Part shown: one piece after another, positions 8,026-16,331 of the stretch | How the letters are laid out: every line of letters begins with the position of its first letter | Numbering within the stretch: the first letter of the stretch is position 1 | The notes under the pieces: generated by a model | The model's database searches: none | The model's input: only the letters and a program-made list of their open reading frames with translations | Told to the model about the DNA's origin: nothing | Assembly (NCBI GenBank): GCA_002377645.1 | Contig: DFQF01000007.1 | Span: forward strand, 1 to 30,664 | Reading direction: 5' to 3' | Source: Nitrospinaceae bacterium UBA3496 | GTDB taxonomy: Bacteria > UBA8248 | Length of the DNA stretch: 30,664 bases | Made by a program: the position numbers and the translations under genes

Positions 8026-10899
8026 ATGGTTTCAAAACATTTACAATCTGGAGTTGGGGCACATAATATTTCTTCGTTGGGATATCCTGAACTTTTAGAA
8101 ACTTCGAAAACAACCTCAGATTCAGATAAAACACATACTGTAAAAAAGAATGGGAAATTAAGATCCTACCCACCACCTGAAGAATGGGACAACTGGACTG
8201 AGTTTGAAAGTGGAACTTGGCCCGAAAAAACACAAAGAAATTATTCTCTTATTCCTACTCTTTGCTTCAACTGTGAAGCAGGTTGTGGTCTTCTGGCTTA
8301 TGTTGATAAAGACGATATGAAAATCAGGAAAATAGAGGGAAACCCTCTTCATCCTGGTTCTAGAGGAAGAAACTGTGCAAAAGGATGGGTAACACTGAAT
8401 CAAGTAAATGACCCAGATAGAATCCTTTATCCACTCAAGAGAGTCGGCAAAAGAGGAGAAGGAGAATGGGAAAGAGTAAGTTGGGACGAAGTACTAGATG
8501 ATCTTTCAGCAAGAATCAGAAAATCTATTGAAGAAGAAAGACGTAACGAAATTATATATCATGTGGGAAGACCTGGTGAAGATGGTTTTATGTTTAGAAC
8601 TCTCGCAAGTTGGGGTGTCGATGGGCATAATAGTCATACAAATGTTTGTAGTTCCTCTGCAAGAATTGGCCAGTACCTTTGGAATGGTTCAGATCGTCCA
8701 TCACCAGATTTTTCCAACGCAGAAGCAATTCTTTTAATAAGCAGTCATTTAGATACAGGCCACTACTTTAACCCTTCAGCTCAGCGCATTATTGAAGCTC
8801 AATTAAACGGTGCTAAAATCATTGTAATAGACCCGAGACTTTCAAATACTGCGGCTAAAGCAGACTACTGGCTTCCTGCGTATAGCGGAACAGAACCTGC
8901 AATCTTACTTGCTATTGTTCGCTACTTGTTAGAAACCGGACAATTTGACGAAAAATTTGTTGAAGAATGGTTTAACTGGGCCGAATATTTGAGTTCTGTT
9001 CATCCTCAAGATGAAATTACTTTTGACAATTTCATTGTTAGGCTAAAAGAAGAATATGCTGAATTCACTTTTGAATATGCATCTGAGGAAACAGGTGTTT
9101 CAATAGAACAAATAGCAGAAGTTGCTCAGGTGATTGCTAGAGCAGGTAGTCGACTATGTGTTCACGTATGGAGAGCAGCAGCTACAGGCAATTTGAATGG
9201 ATGGCAAGTTGCAAGATGCCTACATTTTATTCCATCTTTGACTGGCGCAATAGGTACTGTCGGAGGAACACATTTAGCAAGTTGGCATAAATTCGTTCCT
9301 TCTCATCCAAATCCTGCACCCGGCCCCAAAGACTGGAACGAATTACTTTACCCTACAGAATATCCACTAGCTCATTTTGAAATGAGTTTCTTAATGCCAC
9401 ACCTGATGAAAGACAAAGGACATAAAATAGACACATATTTTACCCGTGTTTATAACCCTGTATGGACGAATCCAGACGGTTTTATGTGGGTAGATATGCT
9501 AAGAGATGAAAATAAAATCGGTTGTCACGTCGCACTTACTCCCACTTGGAGTGAGACTGCGTGGTTTGCTGATTACATCTTACCGATGGGAGTTGCTACA
9601 GAAAGACATGACAATCAGAGTCAAGAAACTCATCCAGCGAAATGGTTTGGATTCAGGCAACCTGTTCTCCGTGTCGCTAGAGAAAAACTAGGTGAAACTG
9701 TTGAAACGACTAGAGAAACAAACCCGGGTGAAGTGTGGGAAGAAAATGAATTTTTAATAGAACTTTCTTGGAGAATTGACCCTGATGGTTCATTAGGAAT
9801 CAGAAAATATTTCGAAAGTCCATATAGAAATGGAGAGAAAATTACAGTTAACGAGTATTATCAATGGATGTTCGAAAATGGAGTACCTGGACTTCCAGAA
9901 GCGTCCGAAAAAGAGGGCCTTTCTCCATTAGAATATATGAGAAAATATGGAACTTTCACCGTGGAAGATAATGTCTATGAAGTACACATGAAAGAACTTC
10001 CCGAGGATGACCTTAACAGTGCAGATATTACTGAACTAGATGGAACTATTAATGATAATGGAAAAACTATTGGGAATATGAGTAAAGGAAAAGCTCGAAT
10101 TGGCTTCAATACTCCATCAAAAAAATTAGAATTTTACAGCGCGACTATGACTGATTGGAACTGGCCAGAACATGCAATTCCTTCCTACAAAAAAACACAT
10201 GTTTACTGGAGAGACATGGATAAGAGTGAAAATGAATTTGATTTACTACCTAATTATAGACTACCAACTTTGATACATACTAGATCTGCAGTGAAATGGT
10301 TATACGAAATTACTCACAATAATCCTCTCTGGATACATACCGAAGATGCAAATCGTATGGGCATCAAAACAGACGACTTAGTCAAGGTAGAAACTGAAAT
10401 AGGTTATTTCGTAACACGTTGCTGGGTAACAGAAGGTTTGAAGCCAGGAATAGTTGCAATGGCTCACCACCTAGGACGTTGGAGATTAAATGAAAATATC
10501 GGGGCACCTAAAATTGCTTCTGCTTTAGTTGAAATAGAAGAACAGGACAGTGAATTTACTATGAATCAAATTCACGGGGTTCAACCATTTAAAAGTGATG
10601 ACCCAGATACCGAAAGAATATGGTGGAAAGAAATAGGAGTAAATCAAAACTTAACTTTTCCTGTAAATCCTGATCCTATTAGTGGTATGCACTGTTGGCA
10701 TCAAAAAGTAAAATTAACCAAAGCGACTTCTTCAGAAAGTTATGGAGATATTAAAGTAGATACAGAAAAAAGTTTTGCACACTACAAAAAATGGCTAGAA
10801 ATGGCTAGACCTGCTCCAGGACCAGATGGTCTAAGAAGACCTCTCTGGTTTTTAAGACCAAATAAACCACAAGCAGATGCTTATTTGCTAGAGGAGTAA
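8026..10899 (+). CDS. molybdopterin (bis-MGD) oxidoreductase catalytic subunit, DMSO reductase family
   Basis: The 957-residue catalytic subunit of a membrane molybdo- or tungstoenzyme. An N-terminal [4Fe-4S] site is formed by C80-x2-C83-x3-C87-x29-C117 (LCFNCEAGCG ... GRNCAKGW). HTNVCSSSARIG places Cys208 where the molybdenum ligand lies in Cys-type members such as polysulfide, arsenate and formate enzymes. The C-terminal ~200 residues (from NPLWIHTEDANRMGI) form the MGD-binding domain. The N-terminus is polar with no twin-arginine or other signal peptide, unlike periplasmic relatives, so the subunit is predicted to face the cytoplasm. AAGGAG precedes the ATG. It lies between the fused B/C subunit and a TorD-like chaperone, a complete maturation and electron-transfer module. 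The substrate is not identifiable from motifs. Confidence 0.93.
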   Translation: MVSKHLQSGVGAHNISSLGYPELLETSKTTSDSDKTHTVKKNGKLRSYPPPEEWDNWTEFESGTWPEKTQRNYSLIPTLCFNCEAGCGLLAYVDKDDMKIRKIEGNPLHPGSRGRNCAKGWVTLNQVNDPDRILYPLKRVGKRGEGEWERVSWDEVLDDLSARIRKSIEEERRNEIIYHVGRPGEDGFMFRTLASWGVDGHNSHTNVCSSSARIGQYLWNGSDRPSPDFSNAEAILLISSHLDTGHYFNPSAQRIIEAQLNGAKIIVIDPRLSNTAAKADYWLPAYSGTEPAILLAIVRYLLETGQFDEKFVEEWFNWAEYLSSVHPQDEITFDNFIVRLKEEYAEFTFEYASEETGVSIEQIAEVAQVIARAGSRLCVHVWRAAATGNLNGWQVARCLHFIPSLTGAIGTVGGTHLASWHKFVPSHPNPAPGPKDWNELLYPTEYPLAHFEMSFLMPHLMKDKGHKIDTYFTRVYNPVWTNPDGFMWVDMLRDENKIGCHVALTPTWSETAWFADYILPMGVATERHDNQSQETHPAKWFGFRQPVLRVAREKLGETVETTRETNPGEVWEENEFLIELSWRIDPDGSLGIRKYFESPYRNGEKITVNEYYQWMFENGVPGLPEASEKEGLSPLEYMRKYGTFTVEDNVYEVHMKELPEDDLNSADITELDGTINDNGKTIGNMSKGKARIGFNTPSKKLEFYSATMTDWNWPEHAIPSYKKTHVYWRDMDKSENEFDLLPNYRLPTLIHTRSAVKWLYEITHNNPLWIHTEDANRMGIKTDDLVKVETEIGYFVTRCWVTEGLKPGIVAMAHHLGRWRLNENIGAPKIASALVEIEEQDSEFTMNQIHGVQPFKSDDPDTERIWWKEIGVNQNLTFPVNPDPISGMHCWHQKVKLTKATSSESYGDIKVDTEKSFAHYKKWLEMARPAPGPDGLRRPLWFLRPNKPQADAYLLEE

Positions 10900-10903
10900 G
10901 AAA

Positions 10904-11545
10904 ATTTGGCCTAGACGTTCTAAAAACCTAGAGGAACTAAATCAGCAGTCTAAATTAAGAGAAGAATTATATAGAGTCATGTCTATAACTTTTCTAGATC
11001 CTCCGGAAAAAAAGTTATTACACTTCTTGAATGAAAATTATCCATTCCTTTTTGAAGAAAATGGAAATCCTTTAGGTGACTTAGTTAAAGATCTAAGAGT
11101 AGATTTCACGAATCTATTTGTCTTGTCCTCTCCACCATATGAATCTGTTTTATTGGATGAAAGTGGTTTTTTGAATTCAAAAGTGACTGACAACGTGAAT
11201 GATTTTTTTAGACATTCTGGATTTAACCCTAGTTCAAAAAATATAGGACAGAAATTTCATAGTATACTATCAATGGACCATATTAGCGTAGAATTAGAAT
11301 TTATGTCTCACCTCGCAAAAAATCAACATAAAGACCTCATCAATAAAAATGAACAAGAATATTACAAATCATTAGATTTATCGTCAAAATTTCTAGATAA
11401 TCACTTATTAAGATGGGTCCCTATTTATTTAACAGCTATAGAAAGGGATTCTAAAACTTTTTTTTACAAAGAATTGTGCAAGTGGGCTCAAAACTACATT
11501 TTAGATGACAGAAAATATATCGAAGAAATAACTAAAAGAAATTAA
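10904..11545 (+). CDS. TorD/DmsD-like molybdoenzyme maturation chaperone, probable ATT start
   Basis: A cytoplasmic chaperone of the TorD family, expected to bind the preceding catalytic subunit during cofactor insertion. Family features are the HISVELEFMSHLAKNQ helix and the later LDNHLLRWVPIYLTAIE helix. The first ATG is at 10979 (188 residues), but it has no good ribosome binding site and leaves the family's first helix incomplete. The same frame is open back to 10892. The 25 residues before that ATG read LEELNQQSKLREELYRV at their end, joining MSITFLDPPEKK, which looks like the normal TorD helix 1. The only plausible initiator there is ATT at 10904, seven bases after GAGGAG at the end of the upstream gene. 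I therefore propose a ~213-residue product with a rare ATT start. A sequencing error is the alternative. Confidence 0.78.
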   Translation: MWPRRSKNLEELNQQSKLREELYRVMSITFLDPPEKKLLHFLNENYPFLFEENGNPLGDLVKDLRVDFTNLFVLSSPPYESVLLDESGFLNSKVTDNVNDFFRHSGFNPSSKNIGQKFHSILSMDHISVELEFMSHLAKNQHKDLINKNEQEYYKSLDLSSKFLDNHLLRWVPIYLTAIERDSKTFFYKELCKWAQNYILDDRKYIEEITKRN

Positions 11546-11570
11546 GATCTATACCCCTATATATAATTTT

Positions 11571-12008
11571 TTATTGTTCCTGAGACCACTTCTGTGACTT
11601 AGTAAGATAACTTCTCAACTCATGCAGATCTTTAGTCCATTTTTCCCAACTTCCTTTTGAAACCTTACAATTTTTAGAGAAAAAACCGTATTTTTCTAAC
11701 CAGAATTTTGCGTCTGAATCTAGAATTTTCAATAATTCGAAAATTTTATTTTCTGAACCAGCCTCTCTAAAAAGATTTTCAAGCATTCTTTTTCGTGTCT
11801 GAATTCCCGTTCTTAAGCCCATCTCTAAACCAATCTCTCTAATCCTATTTCTTGTCAAGAAAAAACCACATCTAGTTGGCGCTATCAACAATTCAACAAG
11901 GTCATGCAGATTTCCTTTAGTAAAAGTTTCTGAGATATCTGACAAAAAACTCCCTTTCAGAAGATGAAAAGATTTTTCCAAATAGACAAACAAATAAGAA
12001 AATACCAT
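11571..12008 (-). CDS. conserved-looking protein of unknown function
   Basis: I do not recognise this protein. It reads as a small, mostly helical, basic domain, with a central segment rich in Arg and Leu (RCGFFLTRNRIREIGLEMGL) followed by MLENLFREAG and a C-terminal FWLEKYGFF ... WEKWTKDLHELRSYL. The composition is protein-like rather than a shadow, and no other frame explains this stretch. The start is unclear. ATG at 12008 (used here) and TTG at 12023 both lack a ribosome binding site and give a Phe/Leu-rich leader. TTG at 11945 has AAGGGAG just before it and gives a soluble protein starting MSDISETFTKGN, and it also leaves more room for promoters against the divergent trmJ-like gene. It converges on the TorD-like gene with a 25-base gap, so a role with the molybdoenzyme is possible but unproven. 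Confidence 0.6.
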   Translation of the reverse strand: MVFSYLFVYLEKSFHLLKGSFLSDISETFTKGNLHDLVELLIAPTRCGFFLTRNRIREIGLEMGLRTGIQTRKRMLENLFREAGSENKIFELLKILDSDAKFWLEKYGFFSKNCKVSKGSWEKWTKDLHELRSYLTKSQKWSQEQ

Positions 12009-12090
12009 AGAAACTAAAAGCAAAAAAATCTATTTTCATAAAAAAGAATTTATGGTTGGTTATTCGCATAACACATGTTATTTTTTGTCA

Positions 12091-12849
12091 ATGATAAAAA
12101 AAGAACAAAACCTTGTAATAGTACTTGTAAGACCTAAGGGAGCATCTAACGTTGGGTCAATTGCTCGAGCAATGACACACTTTGGTTTAACAGAGTTACG
12201 AGTAGTCTCTCCAATATGCGATGTTAAAGATATAAAAGCCCATTCTATGGCAATGGCAGGACAAGAGATTCTAAAAAGATCATCTCACTACGCTACCCTC
12301 AAAGATGCAATAATGGATTGTAATCTTACGATAGCAACTTCAAGAAGAATTGGAAGAAAAAGATTGCCTTCCCTCTCACTAAGGGATGATGCACAAAAAA
12401 TATATAGATCTATTCTACTTAAAAAAGTGGCAATTGTTTTTGGGCAAGAAGACAAAGGTCTTTTTAAAGAAGAAATGGAGTTATGCCAAGAACATTTAGT
12501 AATACCTGCAAGACCTCAGTCAGAATCTTACAACTTATCACAAGCGGTACTCTTAATACTCTGGGAAATTTTTATGTCTAATCCGAAGGATTTTGAAAAA
12601 CCAGAAAATATAGATAATCAGAGAGAGGTTGAAACCGTTGCTTCAAGAAAAGAGATTGAGGATTTACTAGAACAAATACTTGAAGTATCTATAAAAATTG
12701 GGTTTGTCCCCTATTACGAACCAAAACGAGTAACTAATACATTCAGAAAAATGATTAACCGTGTTGAACCTACAAGTAGAGAAGTGAGAACTATGAGAGG
12801 TATGATAAAGCAGGTAAATTCTAAATTTTTAGATAAAGAAACTGAATAA
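12091..12849 (+). CDS. SpoU/TrmH-family RNA 2'-O-methyltransferase, TrmJ-like
   Basis: An S-adenosylmethionine-dependent RNA 2'-O-ribose methyltransferase with the trefoil-knot SPOUT fold. All three family motifs are present: VRPKGASNVGSIARAM near the N-terminus, IVFGQEDKGLF in the middle and SYNLSQAVLLILWEIF closing the knot. A C-terminal helical extension of about 80 residues (ending near KQVNSKFLDKETE) resembles TrmJ, which methylates tRNA position 32. An ATG at 12052 would add 13 residues (MVGYSHNTCYFLS) not seen in the family. The ATG at 12091, giving MIKKEQNLVIVLVRP, matches the usual beginning, though neither start has a clear ribosome binding site. queA follows 19 bases later on the same strand, giving a small tRNA-modification unit. 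Confidence 0.9.
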   Translation: MIKKEQNLVIVLVRPKGASNVGSIARAMTHFGLTELRVVSPICDVKDIKAHSMAMAGQEILKRSSHYATLKDAIMDCNLTIATSRRIGRKRLPSLSLRDDAQKIYRSILLKKVAIVFGQEDKGLFKEEMELCQEHLVIPARPQSESYNLSQAVLLILWEIFMSNPKDFEKPENIDNQREVETVASRKEIEDLLEQILEVSIKIGFVPYYEPKRVTNTFRKMINRVEPTSREVRTMRGMIKQVNSKFLDKETE

Positions 12850-12868
12850 TGCAAAGAAAAAATCGAAA

Positions 12869-13897
12869 ATGACATTAAACTTAGATAATCTTGACTACAA
12901 ATTACCCGAAAAAAAAATTGCAAAGTACCCGTTAGAAAATAGGGAAGATGCCAAACTCCTTTGTATTAACAAAAAGAATTCAGAAATTATACACACTAAA
13001 ATAAAAAACTTGCCCGATATATTGAATCAAAATGATCTGATTATTTTCAATAATACAAAAGTTAATAACTGGAGATTTTATGGGAATCTTACGACAGGCG
13101 CAAAAGTAGAAGTTCTACTTTATGAGAGAAAAACAGAAACAACTTTCCTTGCACTCCTATCTGCGAATAGAAAAATAAAAGAAAATGAGAAAATTAAATT
13201 TAAAAAAGGAATTTCGGCAACTGTAGAGTTTAGAGGGAAAGAAAGGCTTCTGGAATTTACCAAAATTAAGAACTTTGAAAATTGGCTATCAAAAGAAGGT
13301 GATGTGCCAATACCCCCCTATCTTCGCAGAAAATCAGAATCGATTGACTACGAAAGATACCAGACAATCTTTTCTAAAAACCCTGGTTCGATTGCAGCTC
13401 CCACAGCAGGATTCCATTTTTCTGAAAAACTTATGGAAAACATTACCAAAAAGAAAATAGAAATTGCAGAGATTACTTTAGATATTGGTATTGGTACTTT
13501 CTCCCCAATAAGGGAAAAGAACTTCAAACAGCACAAAATGCATGAAGAAAAATATGAAATACCACAAGACGTTGTAAACAAAATAGAACAAACAAATTCA
13601 AGATGTGGCCGAGTAATTGCAATTGGTACTACTGTTACAAGAGCATTGGAATCCTCTTATTTAAAAAATAAAAAAATTATAAATTCAGGAAAAGGAACTA
13701 GTGATTTATTTATTACCCCAGGATATAAATTTCAAGTAATTAATGGATTATTAACCAATTTTCATTTGCCAAAATCTACTTTGTTATCATTAGTAATTGC
13801 TTTTGGAGGCAAGAATGCAATAGAAAAAGCTTACACTAGTGCGCTTAGTGATGATTACAGGTTTTATAGTTATGGGGATGCAATGCTAATTACTTAA
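12869..13897 (+). CDS. queA: S-adenosylmethionine:tRNA ribosyltransferase-isomerase QueA
   Basis: Enzyme of queuosine biosynthesis that transfers and isomerises the ribosyl part of S-adenosylmethionine onto 7-aminomethyl-7-deazaguanine in tRNA, forming epoxyqueuosine. The 342 residues are the usual length. Recognisable segments are LPEKKIAKYPLENREDAKLL at the N-terminus, IIFNNTKV, PGSIAAPTAGFHFSEKL in the centre, TNFHLPKSTLLSLVIAF and the terminal DDYRFYSYGDAMLI. It follows the trmJ-like gene closely and ends two bases before the convergent HU gene, with no room for a classical terminator. The ribosome binding site before the ATG is weak. Confidence 0.96.
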   Translation: MTLNLDNLDYKLPEKKIAKYPLENREDAKLLCINKKNSEIIHTKIKNLPDILNQNDLIIFNNTKVNNWRFYGNLTTGAKVEVLLYERKTETTFLALLSANRKIKENEKIKFKKGISATVEFRGKERLLEFTKIKNFENWLSKEGDVPIPPYLRRKSESIDYERYQTIFSKNPGSIAAPTAGFHFSEKLMENITKKKIEIAEITLDIGIGTFSPIREKNFKQHKMHEEKYEIPQDVVNKIEQTNSRCGRVIAIGTTVTRALESSYLKNKKIINSGKGTSDLFITPGYKFQVINGLLTNFHLPKSTLLSLVIAFGGKNAIEKAYTSALSDDYRFYSYGDAMLIT

Positions 13898-13899
13898 GA

Positions 13900-14208
13900 T
13901 CAATAAAAACGTGAAGAGGATTTAATTTTTGATTTATCATTCAGTACTAATTTAAAATATTTTCCTGGTTTAAATCTCACTACCTTTCTCGCACTTATCT
14001 CCGCCTCCTCTCCAGTTTTAGGATTTCTTCCTATTCGTGCACTTTTCTTTTTTACATCGAAAGAACCAAATCTTCTTAGAACTACAGGATCTCCTTTGGA
14101 CAAACTACTTTTGATAGCATTAAAAATGGTCTCTACTGCTTCTTCAGATTTAACTTTGCTCAATCCCGTATCACCAGCGACAAGATTAACGATATCCACT
14201 TTAGTCAA
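13900..14208 (-). CDS. HU/IHF family DNA-binding protein
   Basis: A 102-residue histone-like DNA-bending protein acting in the nucleoid. The HU/IHF signature is clear: RRFGSFDVKKKSARIGRNPKTGE contains the beta-arm tip RNPKTG, and ISARKVVRFKPGKYFK follows. The GFG/RFG turn and RNPKTG-x-E-x-x-IS pattern look slightly more IHF-alpha-like than HU-like, but I would not separate the two. The start appears to be TTG, since no ATG is available before the TKVDIV sequence. AGGG lies eight bases upstream of it. A short basic, Ser-rich tail (KIKSSSRFY) extends past the usual end. It diverges from the aminotransferase gene across about 120 bases. Confidence 0.93.
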   Translation of the reverse strand: MTKVDIVNLVAGDTGLSKVKSEEAVETIFNAIKSSLSKGDPVVLRRFGSFDVKKKSARIGRNPKTGEEAEISARKVVRFKPGKYFKLVLNDKSKIKSSSRFY

Positions 14209-14329
14209 AGTCAGGCCCTAAAAATAAAAAGAAATAAATATTAATTAAGTAAAATTTATATTAACATTGTGTTATTCAAGGGGCAAGAAAAACAAGCATC
14301 TTTAAATATTAGAATGAAAGATTGTAAAT

Positions 14330-15457
14330 ATGTTCTCCTCTAAAATTGAAGAAATTCAACCGTTCTTAGTTATGGATATTTTAAGAAAAGCGAACGATCT
14401 TGAGAGAGACGGAAAAAAAATTGTACACTTAGAACTAGGAGAACCCGATTTTCCCACGCCTAAAGTAATAGTCGAATCCGCAAAAAAAGCTCTTAAAGAT
14501 GGAAATACTCATTACACAAACTCTTTAGGGATTCTAGAATTAAGAAAATCAATTTCAGATTATTACAACGAAACATATAATTTAAATATTTCATCTAATA
14601 GAGTGATTGTCACAAACGGCACTAGTCCAGCGATGTTGATTCTGTTCAAATTACTACTTGAAATTGATGACGAAGTAATAATTTCTGACCCCCACTACGC
14701 ATGCTATCCTTCCTTTATAACTTGTACGGGTGCTAAACCTGTATTAGTACCATTCAAAAACTTTTCTTCAGAAGTCACAAACTATATCACTGACAAAACA
14801 AAAATCATTTTAATCAACTCTCCTTCCAATCCCACTGGCACGAGACTTAGAAAGGAGGAAATAGAAAAATTATCAGCCTTACATCCAGTAATCGTTTCAG
14901 ATGAGATTTATCATGGAATTAGCACGGGAATTAGAGACCATTCTGCATTAGAATTCTCAGATAATTCAGTTGTGATAAACGGCTTTTCAAAATTTTTTGC
15001 TATGACTGGATGGAGATTAGGATACATGATTGTACCAGAATGTTTCGTGAGAAAATTAGAGATACTACAACAGAATTTCTTTATTTCAGCTAATCCATTT
15101 GTCCAAATAGCAGGAATTACCGCACTCAAAGAAGCAATACCGGAAGCGAAACTCATGAATCAAATCTACACCAAAAGGAGAAAGTTAGCTTTAGAAGGTT
15201 TAGAATCAATTAATCTGGAAACAAGACCGCATCCTGATGGTGCTTTTTATGCACTATTTAACGTAAGTAATTTTGAAAAAGATAGTATGAAACTTGCAAG
15301 CGAAATACTGACCTCTGCTGGAGTAGCGCTAGCCCCAGGAAAGGATTTTGGACCAAGAGGGGAAGGACACCTCAGGCTCTCGTATTGTAATTCAGAAGAA
15401 AATATAGAAAAAGGAATCAATCTAATAGGGAAATTTTTAAAAGAAAAATATCTCTAA
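14330..15457 (+). CDS. PLP-dependent aminotransferase, class I/II (fold type I)
   Basis: A 375-residue aminotransferase of the aspartate/aromatic aminotransferase superfamily. It carries NSPSNPTGT (163-171), VSDEIYHG (Asp191 for the pyridine nitrogen, Tyr194 for the cofactor oxygen) and GFSKFFAMTGWRLGY with Lys221 as the Schiff-base lysine. Near the C-terminus GHLRLSYCN holds the Arg that binds the substrate carboxylate. Amino-acid specificity is not readable from sequence; aspartate, alanine or aromatic substrates are all possible. The ATG is preceded only by GAAAG. The stop codon overlaps that of the convergent rpoZ by four bases. Confidence 0.93.
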   Translation: MFSSKIEEIQPFLVMDILRKANDLERDGKKIVHLELGEPDFPTPKVIVESAKKALKDGNTHYTNSLGILELRKSISDYYNETYNLNISSNRVIVTNGTSPAMLILFKLLLEIDDEVIISDPHYACYPSFITCTGAKPVLVPFKNFSSEVTNYITDKTKIILINSPSNPTGTRLRKEEIEKLSALHPVIVSDEIYHGISTGIRDHSALEFSDNSVVINGFSKFFAMTGWRLGYMIVPECFVRKLEILQQNFFISANPFVQIAGITALKEAIPEAKLMNQIYTKRRKLALEGLESINLETRPHPDGAFYALFNVSNFEKDSMKLASEILTSAGVALAPGKDFGPRGEGHLRLSYCNSEENIEKGINLIGKFLKEKYL

Positions 15458-15723
15458 TCTTCTGTATTTAACTCTATAGAATTTTCATCTAAAAGTACTT
15501 CTTCAGAATCATTTCTAGTGTCAGTCCACTCAAGTTTTCCTTCAATAATTTCTCGAAAAACTACTTCTTCCTTAGTATCAGTTTTCTTAGTTTCTACTAG
15601 AGGTTCTGCTCCATTCCTTAATTGATTAACTCTCTTTGCGAGTAAAATAGACATCAAGAATCTATTCTGTACTTGGTCGGTTGCAAGTTCGAAAAGCTCA
15701 TCATAACTAGCTTGCTCTAACAT
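15454..15723 (-). CDS. rpoZ: DNA-directed RNA polymerase omega subunit
   Basis: Omega subunit, which assists assembly of RNA polymerase by binding the beta-prime C-terminal region. The core ASYDELFELATDQVQNRFLMSILLAKRVNQL matches the omega N-terminal helices. It is followed by VFREIIEGKLEW, the conserved second half, and an acidic tail. I chose the ATG at 15723 because GGAGG (15733-15729) sits five bases before it. A TTG at 15735 would overlap that ribosome binding site, so the four extra residues are unlikely. It is the last gene of the dnaK-to-rpoZ run, 41 bases after the DUF1844 gene, and may share heat-shock transcription. Confidence 0.88.
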   Translation of the reverse strand: MLEQASYDELFELATDQVQNRFLMSILLAKRVNQLRNGAEPLVETKKTDTKEEVVFREIIEGKLEWTDTRNDSEEVLLDENSIELNTED

Positions 15724-15764
15724 AAATGCCTCCAAAACACTAAATATAAAATTTTAAAATTTAC

Positions 15765-16289
15765 TTATCCGATACCAACATGCTGCACATAGGCAACTTG
15801 CATATTTGATCGTACTTGCTTAAGTATATCAGCTTCTTCTTCAGTCAAATTTCCTTTCATTTTCTCTTCTAACATACCAAAGAGATCAACAAATAATTTA
15901 GCAGCTCTAGGATCAGCCGACCCTACCTTTTCACCTGTTTGAGGATGAAGTCCCATTGCACCCAAAGCATTCGCTTGAAGAATAGCGATCATCATTTCGA
16001 AATGTTTTTCATCTTCCTCTTCTTCCTTTTCTTCCTTAGATTCTTCCGATTGAATATCTGAGGATTCATCCGGAGACTGCTTAACTTCTTCTGGAATTTC
16101 TTGATTTAACTCGGATACATTTTCTGTTTGCCCTGAGGGTTCCGAATTATCAGAAGAAATAATAGGATTACTATCTGATTTTTCTTCAACTTCTTCAGCA
16201 TCATAACCAGTTACAGAATAGCGTCTATCTGAAACCTTGAAACTTTGAGGTTCTTCATTCTCTGAGATGTTTTTTTCTTCTTCAGACAT
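15765..16289 (-). CDS. DUF1844 domain protein with acidic N-terminal tail
   Basis: A 174-residue protein. Residues ~1-95 are extremely acidic and low in complexity (runs of Glu, Ser, Asp, including KEEKEEEEDEKH) and probably disordered. The C-terminal ~80 residues match the DUF1844 pattern: FEMMIAILQANALGAMGL, then PRAAKLFVDLFGMLEEKM and LTEEEADILKQVRSNMQVAYV. The biochemical function of DUF1844 is not known to me. In many bacteria it occurs near ribosome- or translation-linked genes. The start is supported by AGAGGG five bases before the ATG. Its place between dnaJ and rpoZ suggests a link to proteostasis or transcription, an inference from position only. Confidence 0.85.
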   Translation of the reverse strand: MSEEEKNISENEEPQSFKVSDRRYSVTGYDAEEVEEKSDSNPIISSDNSEPSGQTENVSELNQEIPEEVKQSPDESSDIQSEESKEEKEEEEDEKHFEMMIAILQANALGAMGLHPQTGEKVGSADPRAAKLFVDLFGMLEEKMKGNLTEEEADILKQVRSNMQVAYVQHVGIG

Positions 16290-16331
16290 TTTTCCCTCTT
16301 TTGTAAAATAAAAAATACAAGAAGAACATAT

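Noticed and set aside
8635..8665. Selenocysteine in the molybdoenzyme active site, as in some formate dehydrogenases
   Set aside because: The ligand position in HTNVCSSS is encoded as Cys (TGT), with no in-frame TGA in the catalytic gene.
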